Positions 1 to 7,628 of a stretch of DNA of 64,000 nucleotides are shown here, in pieces. The stretch covers positions 144,322 through 208,321 of the forward strand of contig CAWJGF010000015.1 in assembly GCA_963842335.1 (NCBI GenBank). The letters run 5' to 3'. A model generated the notes under the pieces. The model was given only the letters and a program-made list of their open reading frames with translations, was not told where the DNA came from and made no database searches. Made by a program: the position numbers and the translations under genes. The DNA is from PALSA-600 sp963842335. GTDB lineage: Bacteria; Actinomycetota; Thermoleophilia; Gaiellales; Gaiellaceae. Position 1 is the stretch's first letter. Every line of letters starts with the position of its first letter.

Positions 1-185
1 TTGAACGACGTGGCGACCGAGATGACGAACGGGAAGATGTAGACGATTGCGACGGCGATCAGGAAGCTGTAGGTCAGCACGCGTCCCACACGACGCCCCC
101 GCACGGCGCGCGCGTCGCTTTTCGCACCGGAGCTTTTTGCACCCGAGCTCTGTGCGCCGGAGCTCCTTGCGCTGATGCTGCTCAT
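1..185 (-). CDS. Carbohydrate ABC transporter permease, MalG-like, N-terminal fragment
   Basis: Partial gene running off the left edge; about 61 N-terminal residues are visible. They comprise a basic, Ser/Gly-rich cytoplasmic leader with three degenerate SSGA(K/Q) repeats, then the first transmembrane helix (around LTYSFLIAVAIVYIFPFV). That arrangement is typical of the second (MalG/UgpE-type) membrane subunit of CUT1 sugar importers. Its ATG overlaps the stop of the upstream MalF-like gene by ATGA, so the two are translationally coupled. The family assignment rests mostly on this context, since the EAA loop lies outside the window. Confidence 0.75.
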   Translation of the reverse strand, partial: MSSISARSSGAQSSGAKSSGAKSDARAVRGRRVGRVLTYSFLIAVAIVYIFPFVISVATSF

Positions 186-1321
186 GGGGCGCCTCCCGGC
201 TCGGCCGACACGACCCGCGACGCGTCTGGGTTGCCGAGGCCCTGCGTCGGCCCGAAGCGGCGCCGTCGAGGCACGCGGTCCGGGTTGCGAGTGAGAAGCC
301 GCGTCGCGACCGTCAAGAAGACGATGATCGCGAAGAGGATGAAAGCGATCGCAGCGCCGACGCCCCAGTCATTGCTGTTGAACGACTCGTTGAACGAAAG
401 AAACGCCGGCGTCAACGTCGTGTTCAACGGGCTTCCCTTCGTTCCGACGTAGATCTGGTCGAAGACCTGCCAGGTCCCGATGAGACCAAGCGTCACGACC
501 GTGAAGAGCACCGGACGGATCATCGGCACCGTGATGTAGCGGAGCTTCTTCCACTCGGACGCACCGTCGAGCGCCGCCGCCTCGTTCACCGACTCGTCGA
601 TGTGCTGGAGCCCCGCGAGGAAGATCAGCATGAACGTTCCCGACGTCGTGAACACAGCCATGATGATGAAGACGCACATCGCGATGCTCGGTCCCGCCAG
701 CCAGTCCCAGTAGCTCACGCCGAGGAAGAACTGGTTCGCGAGCGAGCTCGACTGGTGGACGCCGAACTGGCCGAGGATGACGTGGAAGAGGCCGCGCGGG
801 TCGTAGAACCAGGCCGGCCCGGTTGCGCCGAAGAACGACAGGAGCTTGTTGATCACGCCGGCCGGCGAAAAGAGGAAGAGGAAGATGACAGTGATCGCGA
901 CCGAGCTCGTGACCGACGGGAAATAGAACGCGGTTCGGAAGAAGCCGACCCCTTTCACGCGCCTGTTGACGAGGACAGCCAGGAAGAGCGCAACCGCAGT
1001 CTGGATCGGAACGACGAGGACGACGTAGTAGACGTTGTTGCGGATCGACGTGCCGAAGTTGTTCTGATCGAGTCCGGGCGTTGTCAGCAGATGGCGGTAG
1101 TTCGCGAGGCCGACGTAGTGCGCGTTCGCGCCGAAGGGGCTGCCGTTGCCGTTCCAGTCGGAGACGCTCACCCAGGCCGCCATGATGATCGGCACCACGA
1201 GGAACACCCCGAGAATGAGGATTACGGGAGCAAGGAAGAGCCAGCCAGCCGCCGCCTGATGCCCCCGGATTCCGGGTTCCCGCCACCGCCACCAACGGCC
1301 TCCCGCGACGCGCGTCGCCAC
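182..1321 (-). CDS. Carbohydrate ABC transporter permease, MalF/UgpA-like
   Basis: Inner-membrane subunit of a CUT1-type sugar importer, 379 aa. The first helix follows a basic Trp/Arg-rich leader (around residues 25-50), a large periplasmic loop follows, and further helices lead to the cytoplasmic EAA motif (EAAALDGASEWKKL), which docks the ATPase. The GTG start at 1321 has an AGGAGG-like Shine-Dalgarno just upstream. It lies between the binding-protein gene (about 100 bp upstream) and the second permease (4-bp overlap). No ATPase gene is visible here; such systems often share a distant MsmK-type ATPase. Confidence 0.93.
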   Translation of the reverse strand: MATRVAGGRWWRWREPGIRGHQAAAGWLFLAPVILILGVFLVVPIIMAAWVSVSDWNGNGSPFGANAHYVGLANYRHLLTTPGLDQNNFGTSIRNNVYYVVLVVPIQTAVALFLAVLVNRRVKGVGFFRTAFYFPSVTSSVAITVIFLFLFSPAGVINKLLSFFGATGPAWFYDPRGLFHVILGQFGVHQSSSLANQFFLGVSYWDWLAGPSIAMCVFIIMAVFTTSGTFMLIFLAGLQHIDESVNEAAALDGASEWKKLRYITVPMIRPVLFTVVTLGLIGTWQVFDQIYVGTKGSPLNTTLTPAFLSFNESFNSNDWGVGAAIAFILFAIIVFLTVATRLLTRNPDRVPRRRRFGPTQGLGNPDASRVVSAEPGGAP

Positions 1322-1420
1322 CTCTCGCCCTCCTTCCTCGTCCGTGGGATGTCGGGCGTTGCCCGCCGGCGGATCGATCGCCGCCGGCGGGCTCCACCGC
1401 TTCGTCTGGCCGGAACGTTC

Positions 1421-2659
1421 TTACTTCAGGATCGACTGCAGCTCGCCGTTGACCCGGTTCAGGATCGACTTCGGATCGGTCGACGGAAGTGCCTGCAGCT
1501 GCTGGTTGAAGTCACCGAGGACGGTCGCGATGTCCGGGACCGTCGGGATGCTCGTCGAGTAGTCGGCACCCGCGAGGAATGCCGCGTACTGCGGATAGAG
1601 CTTCTTCCACTCCTTCGCGTCGGCCTTGACCGACGGCATCACGCCGAAGGCCTTCGCGTTGCCCATTTCGACCTTTGTGGCGGTGAGGTACGAGATCGCT
1701 GCCATCGCTTCGGCCTTGTTCTTCGACGCCGCAGCGAGACCCCACCCGCCGTCGTACTGGAGCGTTCCCTTCTTCCCGGTCGGGCCTGCGGGGAGCTCGA
1801 CAGCCTTCCAGGGGACGGTCGGGTAGTCGGCCTTCATCGCGCCGGAGATCCAGTTGCCCTCGATCGTCATGGCGCATTCCTTCTTCCCGAAGCCCTCGCC
1901 GCCCCAGCCGGCGCCGATCTGGTTCGTCAGCTTCATCGAGCCGGCCTTGATCATCGACTTCACGAAGTTGAAGGCGGTGACGTTGGCCTTGCTGTTGACC
2001 GTGGCCGTCTTCCCGTCCTTCGAGACGAGCCAGCCACCGGCCTGGAGCATGAAGACGCCGAGCCGATGGAACTCGGGGTTCGTGCAGAGGCCGACCTGGC
2101 CGTTACGTGTGAGCTTCTTCGCCACCGCGGCCAGCTGCTTCCAGGTCGTTGGGTAGTCCTTGCTCGTCAGGTGCGCTCCCTTCCAGGAGTTGGTGTTGAC
2201 GACGAGCGCGAGCGTTGAGAAATCCTTCGGCGCTGCATACAGGTGGCCCTGGTACGTGTAGGCGGCGCGCAGACTCGGATAGAAGGACTTGACGTTCTTC
2301 AGCGTGTCGAGCGGCGCGAGGTCGCCTGCCTTCGCGTAGGTCGCAACCTGGTCGTTGCCGAGGTAGAAGATGTCCGCCGGGTTGCCCGAGGCGAAGCCCT
2401 GGGCGAGTTGCTGCCCGAGGTCGGAGGCGGCGATCACGTTCAACTGGATGCCCGTCTGCTTGGTGAACGCCTTGGCGGCGTTGGTGACGGCGAACGTCTC
2501 CGCGGGGCCGGAGCTCCCGATCAGAGCCGTGATCGTCGTTGCCTTTTCGTTCTTTTGCGACCCGAGGGCCGTGCCAGCCGTGACGGCGAGCGCGACGACC
2601 ACGGCAAGCAGGAGCAAGGCCGTCGAGCGATTGATGCCGGATTTCCGATGTGCCTTCAC
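1421..2659 (-). CDS. Extracellular sugar-binding protein of ABC importer
   Basis: Solute-binding protein (SBP_bac_1 type, 412 aa), first gene of the LacI-regulated importer operon. It has a basic N-terminus and a hydrophobic signal segment (residues about 12-33, ending near TAGTALGS), with no lipobox cysteine. The mature part shows the alternating-lobe pattern of maltose/oligosaccharide-binding proteins (for example MTIEGNWISGAM and YDGGWGLAAASKNK). The GTG start at 2659 is chosen for a strong AGGAGG ribosome-binding site about nine bases upstream. The sugar cannot be read from the sequence. Confidence 0.92.
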   Translation of the reverse strand: MKAHRKSGINRSTALLLLAVVVALAVTAGTALGSQKNEKATTITALIGSSGPAETFAVTNAAKAFTKQTGIQLNVIAASDLGQQLAQGFASGNPADIFYLGNDQVATYAKAGDLAPLDTLKNVKSFYPSLRAAYTYQGHLYAAPKDFSTLALVVNTNSWKGAHLTSKDYPTTWKQLAAVAKKLTRNGQVGLCTNPEFHRLGVFMLQAGGWLVSKDGKTATVNSKANVTAFNFVKSMIKAGSMKLTNQIGAGWGGEGFGKKECAMTIEGNWISGAMKADYPTVPWKAVELPAGPTGKKGTLQYDGGWGLAAASKNKAEAMAAISYLTATKVEMGNAKAFGVMPSVKADAKEWKKLYPQYAAFLAGADYSTSIPTVPDIATVLGDFNQQLQALPSTDPKSILNRVNGELQSILK

Positions 2660-2753
2660 TGCAACGTTCCTCCTTCGAGCTATCGAGAACGGCGCAGGAG
2701 CCGGTCGTCGCGTTCGCCGAGCGGCTCCGCAGCGATCACACGCGTCCTCTGGT

Positions 2754-2767
2754 TGGAAGCGCTTTCA
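2754..2767. promoter_or_regulatory. LacI-family operator O1
   Basis: TGGAAGCGCTTTCA matches the LacI/CcpA-type operator pattern TGNAANCGNTTNCA. It lies about 12-25 bp downstream of the transcription start predicted from the minus-strand promoter at 2786-2813, so a bound repressor would block the sugar ABC operon. Confidence 0.75.
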
Positions 2768-2785
2768 GGAACAGGGGGCGGCGAG

Positions 2786-2813
2786 ATTATGCCTCCATCT
2801 TCAGGAAAGTCAA
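2786..2813 (-). promoter_or_regulatory. Sigma70-type promoter of the sugar ABC operon
   Basis: Read on the minus strand: -35 TTGACT (2813-2808), a 16-bp spacer and -10 CATAAT (2791-2786). This is one of the few near-consensus two-box promoters in the window. The predicted start near 2779 leaves a leader of about 120 nt that contains operator O1 and the Shine-Dalgarno of the binding-protein gene. Confidence 0.65.
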
Positions 2814-2863
2814 GCCTTACACCCTTGACTTTCGACCTTGTCGCAGGCACAAAGGTATTCCCA

Positions 2864-3886
2864 ATGGAAGCGTTTCCTAGACCTGCCGCTCGAATCGCCG
2901 ACGTCGCCGCGCGGGCGGGCGTCGGGATCGCCACGGTTTCCCGTGTCGTCAACGACCGAGGGAACGTCGCCACGGCAACCCGCGAGCGGGTGCTCGAGGC
3001 GATCCGAACGCTCGAATACCGCCCGAGCTCGGTCGCCCAGAACCTCTCGCTCAAGCGCACGCTCGTTGTCGGGGTGGTGCTGCCGTTCCTGACGGAGGCC
3101 TCGCCGATCGAGCGGGTCCGCGGCATCGTGACGGCCCTCGCGTCCTCGCCCTACGACCTCGCGCTCTATGACGTCGAGTCGGCAGATCGGCAGCAACGCG
3201 CGTTCCGTCTGCTCTCCGACGCCCATCGGACGGACGGCCTACTCGTCGTCTCCCTGATTCCACCGGACGAGGAGGTCCGACGGCTCAGAGCCGAGGCGAT
3301 CCCATGCGTGCTCATCGACGCGCGGCATGACGGGCTCCCAAGTGTGGTGATCGACGACGTCGCGGGCGGCAAGCTCGCGACGCAGTATCTACTCGACCTC
3401 GGTCACCGCCGGATCGCGTTCATCGGCGACAAGCCGGCTGACCCCTTCCGCTTCCAGTCGAGCCGCGACCGGACGACCGGGTACAAACAGGCTCTCGAGG
3501 CCGTGCGTGTCCCGATCCGTCCCGACTACGTGCGCAAGGGGACCCAGAGCCGCCATGTCGCGCGAAGCATCGCGGACGAGTTGCTCCGGCTCCCCGAGCC
3601 GCCGACTGCGATTTTCGCCGCGTCGGACGTCCAGGCGCTCGGCGTGCTCGAAGCCGCGCGCGCGCTGCGGGTTGACGTGCCCGAGCAGCTGTCGGTCATC
3701 GGGTTCGACGACATCGAGATTGCCTCGTACGTCGGGCTGACCACGGTCCGTCAGCGACTCTTCGAGAGCGGTCGTCGGGGCGCCGAACTGCTCCTTCAGG
3801 CGCTTGCCGGGGAGCCGGCTCCCGTACACGTGGAGACCCTGCCGCTCGACCTCGTCGTCCGCAGCACGACTCGCCCGATTCGCTGA
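2864..3886 (+). CDS. LacI-family transcriptional regulator
   Basis: Repressor of 340 aa, divergent from the sugar importer. The N-terminal helix-turn-helix (residues about 11-29, IADVAARAGVGIATVSRVV) and hinge are followed by a periplasmic-binding-protein-like effector domain (for example GLLVVSLIPP, HRRIAFIGDKP and LSVIGFDDIEIASYVG). The reading frame is open far upstream, but the ATG at 2864 is chosen because it sits 8 nt after AAAGG and places the helix-turn-helix at the usual distance from the N-terminus. It very likely controls the importer through the two nearby operators. Confidence 0.95.
   Translation: MEAFPRPAARIADVAARAGVGIATVSRVVNDRGNVATATRERVLEAIRTLEYRPSSVAQNLSLKRTLVVGVVLPFLTEASPIERVRGIVTALASSPYDLALYDVESADRQQRAFRLLSDAHRTDGLLVVSLIPPDEEVRRLRAEAIPCVLIDARHDGLPSVVIDDVAGGKLATQYLLDLGHRRIAFIGDKPADPFRFQSSRDRTTGYKQALEAVRVPIRPDYVRKGTQSRHVARSIADELLRLPEPPTAIFAASDVQALGVLEAARALRVDVPEQLSVIGFDDIEIASYVGLTTVRQRLFESGRRGAELLLQALAGEPAPVHVETLPLDLVVRSTTRPIR
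2865..2878. promoter_or_regulatory. LacI-family operator O2, overlapping the lacI-type start codon
   Basis: TGGAAGCGTTTCCT fits the same pattern as O1. It overlaps the regulator's own ATG (2864-2866), which suggests autorepression. The centre-to-centre distance to O1 is 111 bp, compatible with looping. Coding constraint could contribute to the sequence, but the dyad is intact. Confidence 0.65.
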
Positions 3887-3908
3887 CCACCCGATTACGA
3901 TAAAGCCG

Positions 3909-4280
3909 ATGGGTGCGCACGACGTCGAAGTCGCGACCCGATTCCTCAGAGCGGTGGGAGCGGCTGCGACAAGCGGTGACCGTGAGCCGGTGTACCCGCT
4001 TGTCGCCAAGGATGTGGAATGGATCACCCCGGAGCGAACCTTGCGCGGGGTCGACGACATTCGGGAGCATCTGATCTGGGGTTTCCCGCCGGAGCACCTC
4101 GACGTCGAGCTCGCGATCGGCGAGGTTGTCGACCTCGGCGACGGTGCCGTCAGATCGGAAATCGTCCACGTCTATCGGTGGAAGGAGACTGGCGAAGTCG
4201 CCCACGAGCGTCGCCGACGGATCGAACTGACGGTTCGCGACGGCAAGATCAGCCGATACGAGATGCGCGTCGTCGGATAG
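3909..4280 (+). CDS. SnoaL-like/NTF2-fold protein
   Basis: A 123-aa protein with the alpha+beta cone pattern of SnoaL/NTF2-like polyketide-cyclase and ketosteroid-isomerase relatives: an N-terminal helix, the VEWITPERTLRGVDDI segment, then alternating strands ending in DGKISRYEMRVVG. Such folds may be enzymes or ligand binders; no specific catalytic set is evident, so no substrate is proposed. The ATG follows a TACGAT box by 7 nt, which points to a leaderless transcript separate from the regulator gene. Confidence 0.75.
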   Translation: MGAHDVEVATRFLRAVGAAATSGDREPVYPLVAKDVEWITPERTLRGVDDIREHLIWGFPPEHLDVELAIGEVVDLGDGAVRSEIVHVYRWKETGEVAHERRRRIELTVRDGKISRYEMRVVG

Positions 4281-4288
4281 GTCGGGCT

Positions 4289-4588
4289 CTAGCCGAAGCC
4301 GAGGATGAACTTCGCGTCCTCGGACATCTTGTCCGGAGTCCACGGAGGCTCGAAGGTGAGCTCGCTCTCCACGTCCTCGACGCCAGGGATCTCGCGCACG
4401 ACGCGCTCGATGTCCTCCTGGATCATCTGGCCTGCTGGGCAGCCCATCGACGTCAGGGTGTAAGTGACCTTCGCCTTCGGCCCGTCGACCTCGGCGTCGT
4501 AGAACAGACCGAGCTCGACGATGTCCATCCCGAGCTCAGGATCCTCGACCTGGCGCAGCGCTTCGACGACATCTTCCTTGGTAGGCAT
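4289..4588 (-). CDS. MIP18/DUF59-family metal-sulfur cluster assembly factor
   Basis: A 99-aa single-domain protein of the MIP18 (SufT/PaaD-like) family, which helps assemble or transfer Fe-S clusters. Visible hallmarks are EDPELGMDIVELGL near the N-terminus and the conserved Cys motif TSMGCPAGQMI about residues 48-58. It is the last gene of the minus-strand cluster but has its own TAGCCT box 6 nt before the ATG, so it may also be transcribed alone. Its conserved neighbour here is the FBPase gene, 9 bp upstream. Confidence 0.9.
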   Translation of the reverse strand: MPTKEDVVEALRQVEDPELGMDIVELGLFYDAEVDGPKAKVTYTLTSMGCPAGQMIQEDIERVVREIPGVEDVESELTFEPPWTPDKMSEDAKFILGFG

Positions 4589-4597
4589 GTCCGCAGG

Positions 4598-5584
4598 CTA
4601 GCTCAGACGGACTTCCTCGCGGCGGTCGCGCGCGAAGAAGTGAATGCCGTCGACGAAACGCACCCAGTTGCAACGCGTGCACATCACGAGCGAATGGGTG
4701 CGCGCCGAGTCGGCAAGGAATCGGACGCCGCTCAGCAGGTCGCCGTTCGAGACTCCGGTCGCGACCACGATCACCTCCTGCGGGGCGAGGTCGTCGATCG
4801 TGAACACACGCTCGACGTCCTCGATCCCGTGCGCCTGCGCCTCGGCGATCTCGGCGCGGCGCGTCGGCCACAGTTGCGCCTGCAGCTCACCGCCGAGGCA
4901 GCGAAGGGCAGCGGCGGCGAGGACGGCCTGCCTCGTGCCGCCGATCCCGATCGCCAGATGGTCGTTCGTGCCGCGCACAGCCGCGCTGATCGACGCGGTC
5001 ACATCACCGTCCTGGATCAGCTTGATGCGCGCGCCCGACGCCCGGATCTCCTCGATCAGATCGTGATGGCGGGGCCGGTCGAGAACGATGGCCGTCACAT
5101 CGTTGACCATGCGCCCGAACGCTTCCGCAATCGACCGGACATTGTCACCGACGGGCCGGTCGAGCGAGATCGTGCCGCGGGCGCGCGGGCCGACCGCCAT
5201 CTTCCGCATGTACATGTCGGGCAGCGAGGGCATGGAGCCGCGCGGAGCGGCCGCAATCATCGAGATCGCGTTGGTACCGCCGCGGGCGACGACGTTGCGG
5301 CCCTCGAGCGGATCGAGGGCCAGGTCGTACTCCTCCCCGCCCGCGCCGACGATCGATCCGGCGGCCAGCTGCTCGGCCCCTTCCGCTGCGCCGATCACGA
5401 CCTGCCCGCTGATCGGCATTCGCTCGAGCGCGATCCGCGCACCCGTGAACGCTGCCTCCTCGGCAGCGTCCGTGTCCGCCCGGCCGAGCCAGCGGGCGGC
5501 TGCAAGCGACGCGCGCTCGGTGACGCGCGCGAAGGTCTCACATTGACACGGCCGCCGGCCCTCTTCTGACGCAGCCTCCGTCAC
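4598..5584 (-). CDS. glpX: Fructose-1,6-bisphosphatase class II (GlpX type)
   Basis: Gluconeogenic phosphatase (fructose-1,6-bisphosphate to fructose-6-phosphate), 328 aa, with the inositol-phosphatase-like fold. Motifs include WLGRADTDAAEEAA near residue 35, ALDPLEGRNVVARGG near residue 90 (metal/phosphate site) and GGTRQAVLAAAALRCLGG. The GTG at 5584 overlaps the upstream kinase stop (GTGA), matching the overlaps throughout this cluster. The N-terminus holds an odd CQC. Co-location with 2-phosphoglycerate kinase and cDPG synthetase suggests that carbon is being moved upward from the 3-carbon pool. Confidence 0.92.
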   Translation of the reverse strand: MTEAASEEGRRPCQCETFARVTERASLAAARWLGRADTDAAEEAAFTGARIALERMPISGQVVIGAAEGAEQLAAGSIVGAGGEEYDLALDPLEGRNVVARGGTNAISMIAAAPRGSMPSLPDMYMRKMAVGPRARGTISLDRPVGDNVRSIAEAFGRMVNDVTAIVLDRPRHHDLIEEIRASGARIKLIQDGDVTASISAAVRGTNDHLAIGIGGTRQAVLAAAALRCLGGELQAQLWPTRRAEIAEAQAHGIEDVERVFTIDDLAPQEVIVVATGVSNGDLLSGVRFLADSARTHSLVMCTRCNWVRFVDGIHFFARDRREEVRLS

Positions 5585-6483
5585 GCGACCTTCGATCGCT
5601 CGAAAGCCTGCATCACGAGCTCGATCACGGTGTCGATCGTGCGTTCCACGTTCGCATTCTCGACCACGGGGACATTCTCGCGGCGGGCTCGCCCGACGAT
5701 GTAGGTCTGCACACGGCGAATGTCGGGCAGGCGCGCCAGATACTTGTCCATCGCGCGGATGCCACCGGTCGCGACGTCGCGAACGTGGAAGTGCATGCGA
5801 TGCACGTCCTCGTCGGCGATCTCGACGACGACGTGCACGAGCAGCGCTCCCTCGAGCTCGGCCGGCAGCAACCCTGGTACGAGATGAACTCCTTCGAGCA
5901 CCATCGACCATCCTTCTGTCAACGAGCGCCTGATCGCCGCGTCGACGCCGACGCACACGTGCCGGGACTGGTCGACGAAGCCGACGATCGCCGGATCGCC
6001 CGTCACCTCGTCGTCCAATGCCTCGCCGGCTTCGAAGCTCGAGTAGTGGATCGTCGGCATGAATTCGCGGGAGAAAAAGGCCCGCATGGTCTGCCGGATG
6101 AAATCGGTCGAAGCGACGCGTGTGATCCCCAGGCGGTGTGCGACCTCTGCCGCGACGGTCGACTTGCCGGTCCCGGTCGAACCGCCGATCAACACGATGA
6201 TCGGGATGTCGAGCGTCTGCAGGTCGGAGAGCCTTCGCAAGCGGTCGGTCGCGCGCTTACCCTCCTCCTGGCCGAGGATCTCCTGCGCAAGGGCCTCGAG
6301 ACGCTCGACCTCGACCGATGTCGCACCGCGTTCGGCCAGGTCGAGCTCCACCCGGCGGGCGAGCTGATAGGCGCGGTCGGCCGGGACGCCCGCTGCGATC
6401 AGCGCACGCGCCATCAAGCCCTTCGAGTACGGGAGGTCATCGTCGCCCAGCGGCAGTGGCTCGCCGTGGCGGGGCTGGCTCAC
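5581..6483 (-). CDS. 2-phosphoglycerate kinase
   Basis: Predicted to phosphorylate 2-phosphoglycerate to 2,3-diphosphoglycerate, the first step of cyclic 2,3-DPG synthesis known from Methanothermus fervidus (whose enzyme is about 300 aa; this one is 300 aa). It has an ATP-cone-like N-terminal segment (LPYSKGLMARALIAAGV, residues about 17-33) and a P-loop GGSTGTGKSTVA at about 100-111. A phosphoribulokinase/uridine-kinase-like core follows, with STDFIRQTMRAFF and VLEGVHLVPG. The GTG start overlaps the synthetase stop. Pairing with the synthetase gene makes this assignment much firmer than motif evidence alone. Confidence 0.9.
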   Translation of the reverse strand: MSQPRHGEPLPLGDDDLPYSKGLMARALIAAGVPADRAYQLARRVELDLAERGATSVEVERLEALAQEILGQEEGKRATDRLRRLSDLQTLDIPIIVLIGGSTGTGKSTVAAEVAHRLGITRVASTDFIRQTMRAFFSREFMPTIHYSSFEAGEALDDEVTGDPAIVGFVDQSRHVCVGVDAAIRRSLTEGWSMVLEGVHLVPGLLPAELEGALLVHVVVEIADEDVHRMHFHVRDVATGGIRAMDKYLARLPDIRRVQTYIVGRARRENVPVVENANVERTIDTVIELVMQAFERSKVA

Positions 6484-7628
6484 ACCCGTACCCGGTCGTC
6501 GACGAGGGCGAGCAGTTCCGCGTCGAGGTCTCCGTCGAGCGCGACCACGTCGTTGGCGGCCGCGACGACTCGCTTGCCGGCGGCGAGCGCATGCTCGGCG
6601 ACGACGTCGATTGCCGCCGCCTTGATCTCGACGAGGTAGGTGTCGGCCTCCACCGTCTCGAGCTCGCGCCGCAGTGCTGCGCGGTCGGCGAGGTTCGACG
6701 AGACGTGCACGACGTCGGCTTCGAGGTGCGCCACGTCGGTCGCGCCGGCGGTGAAGACCGCGACGCGACCCTCGAGTGGCTCGGTTGCACGCAGCCGAAG
6801 CGTGGTCGCGATCGCCCCGTCCACCTGGCAATTCACAGCAACGACGACGTCCGAGATCAATCTGCGGTACGTGTTGAGATAGGCATCGGCGTCCTGGCCG
6901 GGGCCGACCACCAGCACCCGGTGATCGACGGCGATCGGTGGAATGGCGGCACCGGAGCCGTCGAAGACGACGACGTCCGGGCCGCGGGCGGCGGCAAGCC
7001 GTGCTCCCTCCGCGACATTCGAATCGAACACGGCTCCTGCCAGCCCGCCGCCGGCGCGACGGCAGCCGATCGTGGTCACGCCGCAGAGTACCGCCGTCTC
7101 GAGGTGGTCGGACGCCGCGTGCCGGCCGGCGCGTGCGAGCGCGACGAGCTCTGCGATTCCCTGCGGTGTCTCGATGATCTCCGGCGCGGGCGGCCCGCCC
7201 CGGCCCATCGCGACGACGACGACGTCATGGTCACGGTCGAGGAGCCGAGCGAGATGTCCCGTGACGGCGGTCTTGCCGACTCGCTTGCCGGTTCCGATCA
7301 CGGCGATCGACGGCAATTCGAATGGCGCGAACTGCGGGGGGTCGAAGCGGAAGTCGGCGCCGACGTACGGTAGGCCTTCAGCGAGCACCCGGGAGACCCA
7401 GCGGAATCGCTCCGCCGGTCCGAGCACCGGCTCGTCCGAGAGGTCGACGACGATCTCGGCGCCCTCGAAGCCCGAGACGAGCGGAACGCCGTAGTCGGCG
7501 TCGTCACGCAGTTTCTCGGTGCCCCCGACCATGATGGCACCGACGAAGTCGTAGGGCAGCGCGGCGAGTGCGTCGCGCACGACCGGCGCGTAGTGCTCTC
7601 CGTCGATCAATGCAATCGCACGGGTCAC
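6480..7628 (-). CDS. cpgS: Cyclic 2,3-diphosphoglycerate synthetase
   Basis: Predicted to close 2,3-diphosphoglycerate into the cyclic pyrophosphate cDPG with ATP, 382 aa. The N-terminal segment (ALIDGEHYAPVV, then GGTEKL at about 35-40) is characteristic of the family, and the P-loop GTGKRVGKTAVTG lies at about 112-124. A DVVVFDGSGAAIPP segment follows, as in the archaeal enzyme. It is shorter than the 460-aa Methanothermus protein. GTGA overlaps on both sides place it in the middle of a coupled gene set. The solute is well described in methanogens and rarely discussed in actinobacteria. Confidence 0.88.
   Translation of the reverse strand: MTRAIALIDGEHYAPVVRDALAALPYDFVGAIMVGGTEKLRDDADYGVPLVSGFEGAEIVVDLSDEPVLGPAERFRWVSRVLAEGLPYVGADFRFDPPQFAPFELPSIAVIGTGKRVGKTAVTGHLARLLDRDHDVVVVAMGRGGPPAPEIIETPQGIAELVALARAGRHAASDHLETAVLCGVTTIGCRRAGGGLAGAVFDSNVAEGARLAAARGPDVVVFDGSGAAIPPIAVDHRVLVVGPGQDADAYLNTYRRLISDVVVAVNCQVDGAIATTLRLRATEPLEGRVAVFTAGATDVAHLEADVVHVSSNLADRAALRRELETVEADTYLVEIKAAAIDVVAEHALAAGKRVVAAANDVVALDGDLDAELLALVDDRVRV

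Noticed and set aside
602..2218. Long plus-strand ORF of 538 codons opposite the sugar ABC genes
   Set aside because: Arg/Asp/Glu-rich shadow of the minus-strand permease and binding-protein genes; no domain and no start signal.
4019..5569. 516-codon plus-strand ORF
   Set aside because: Shadow of MIP18 and FBPase genes; composition typical of antisense frames in GC-rich DNA.
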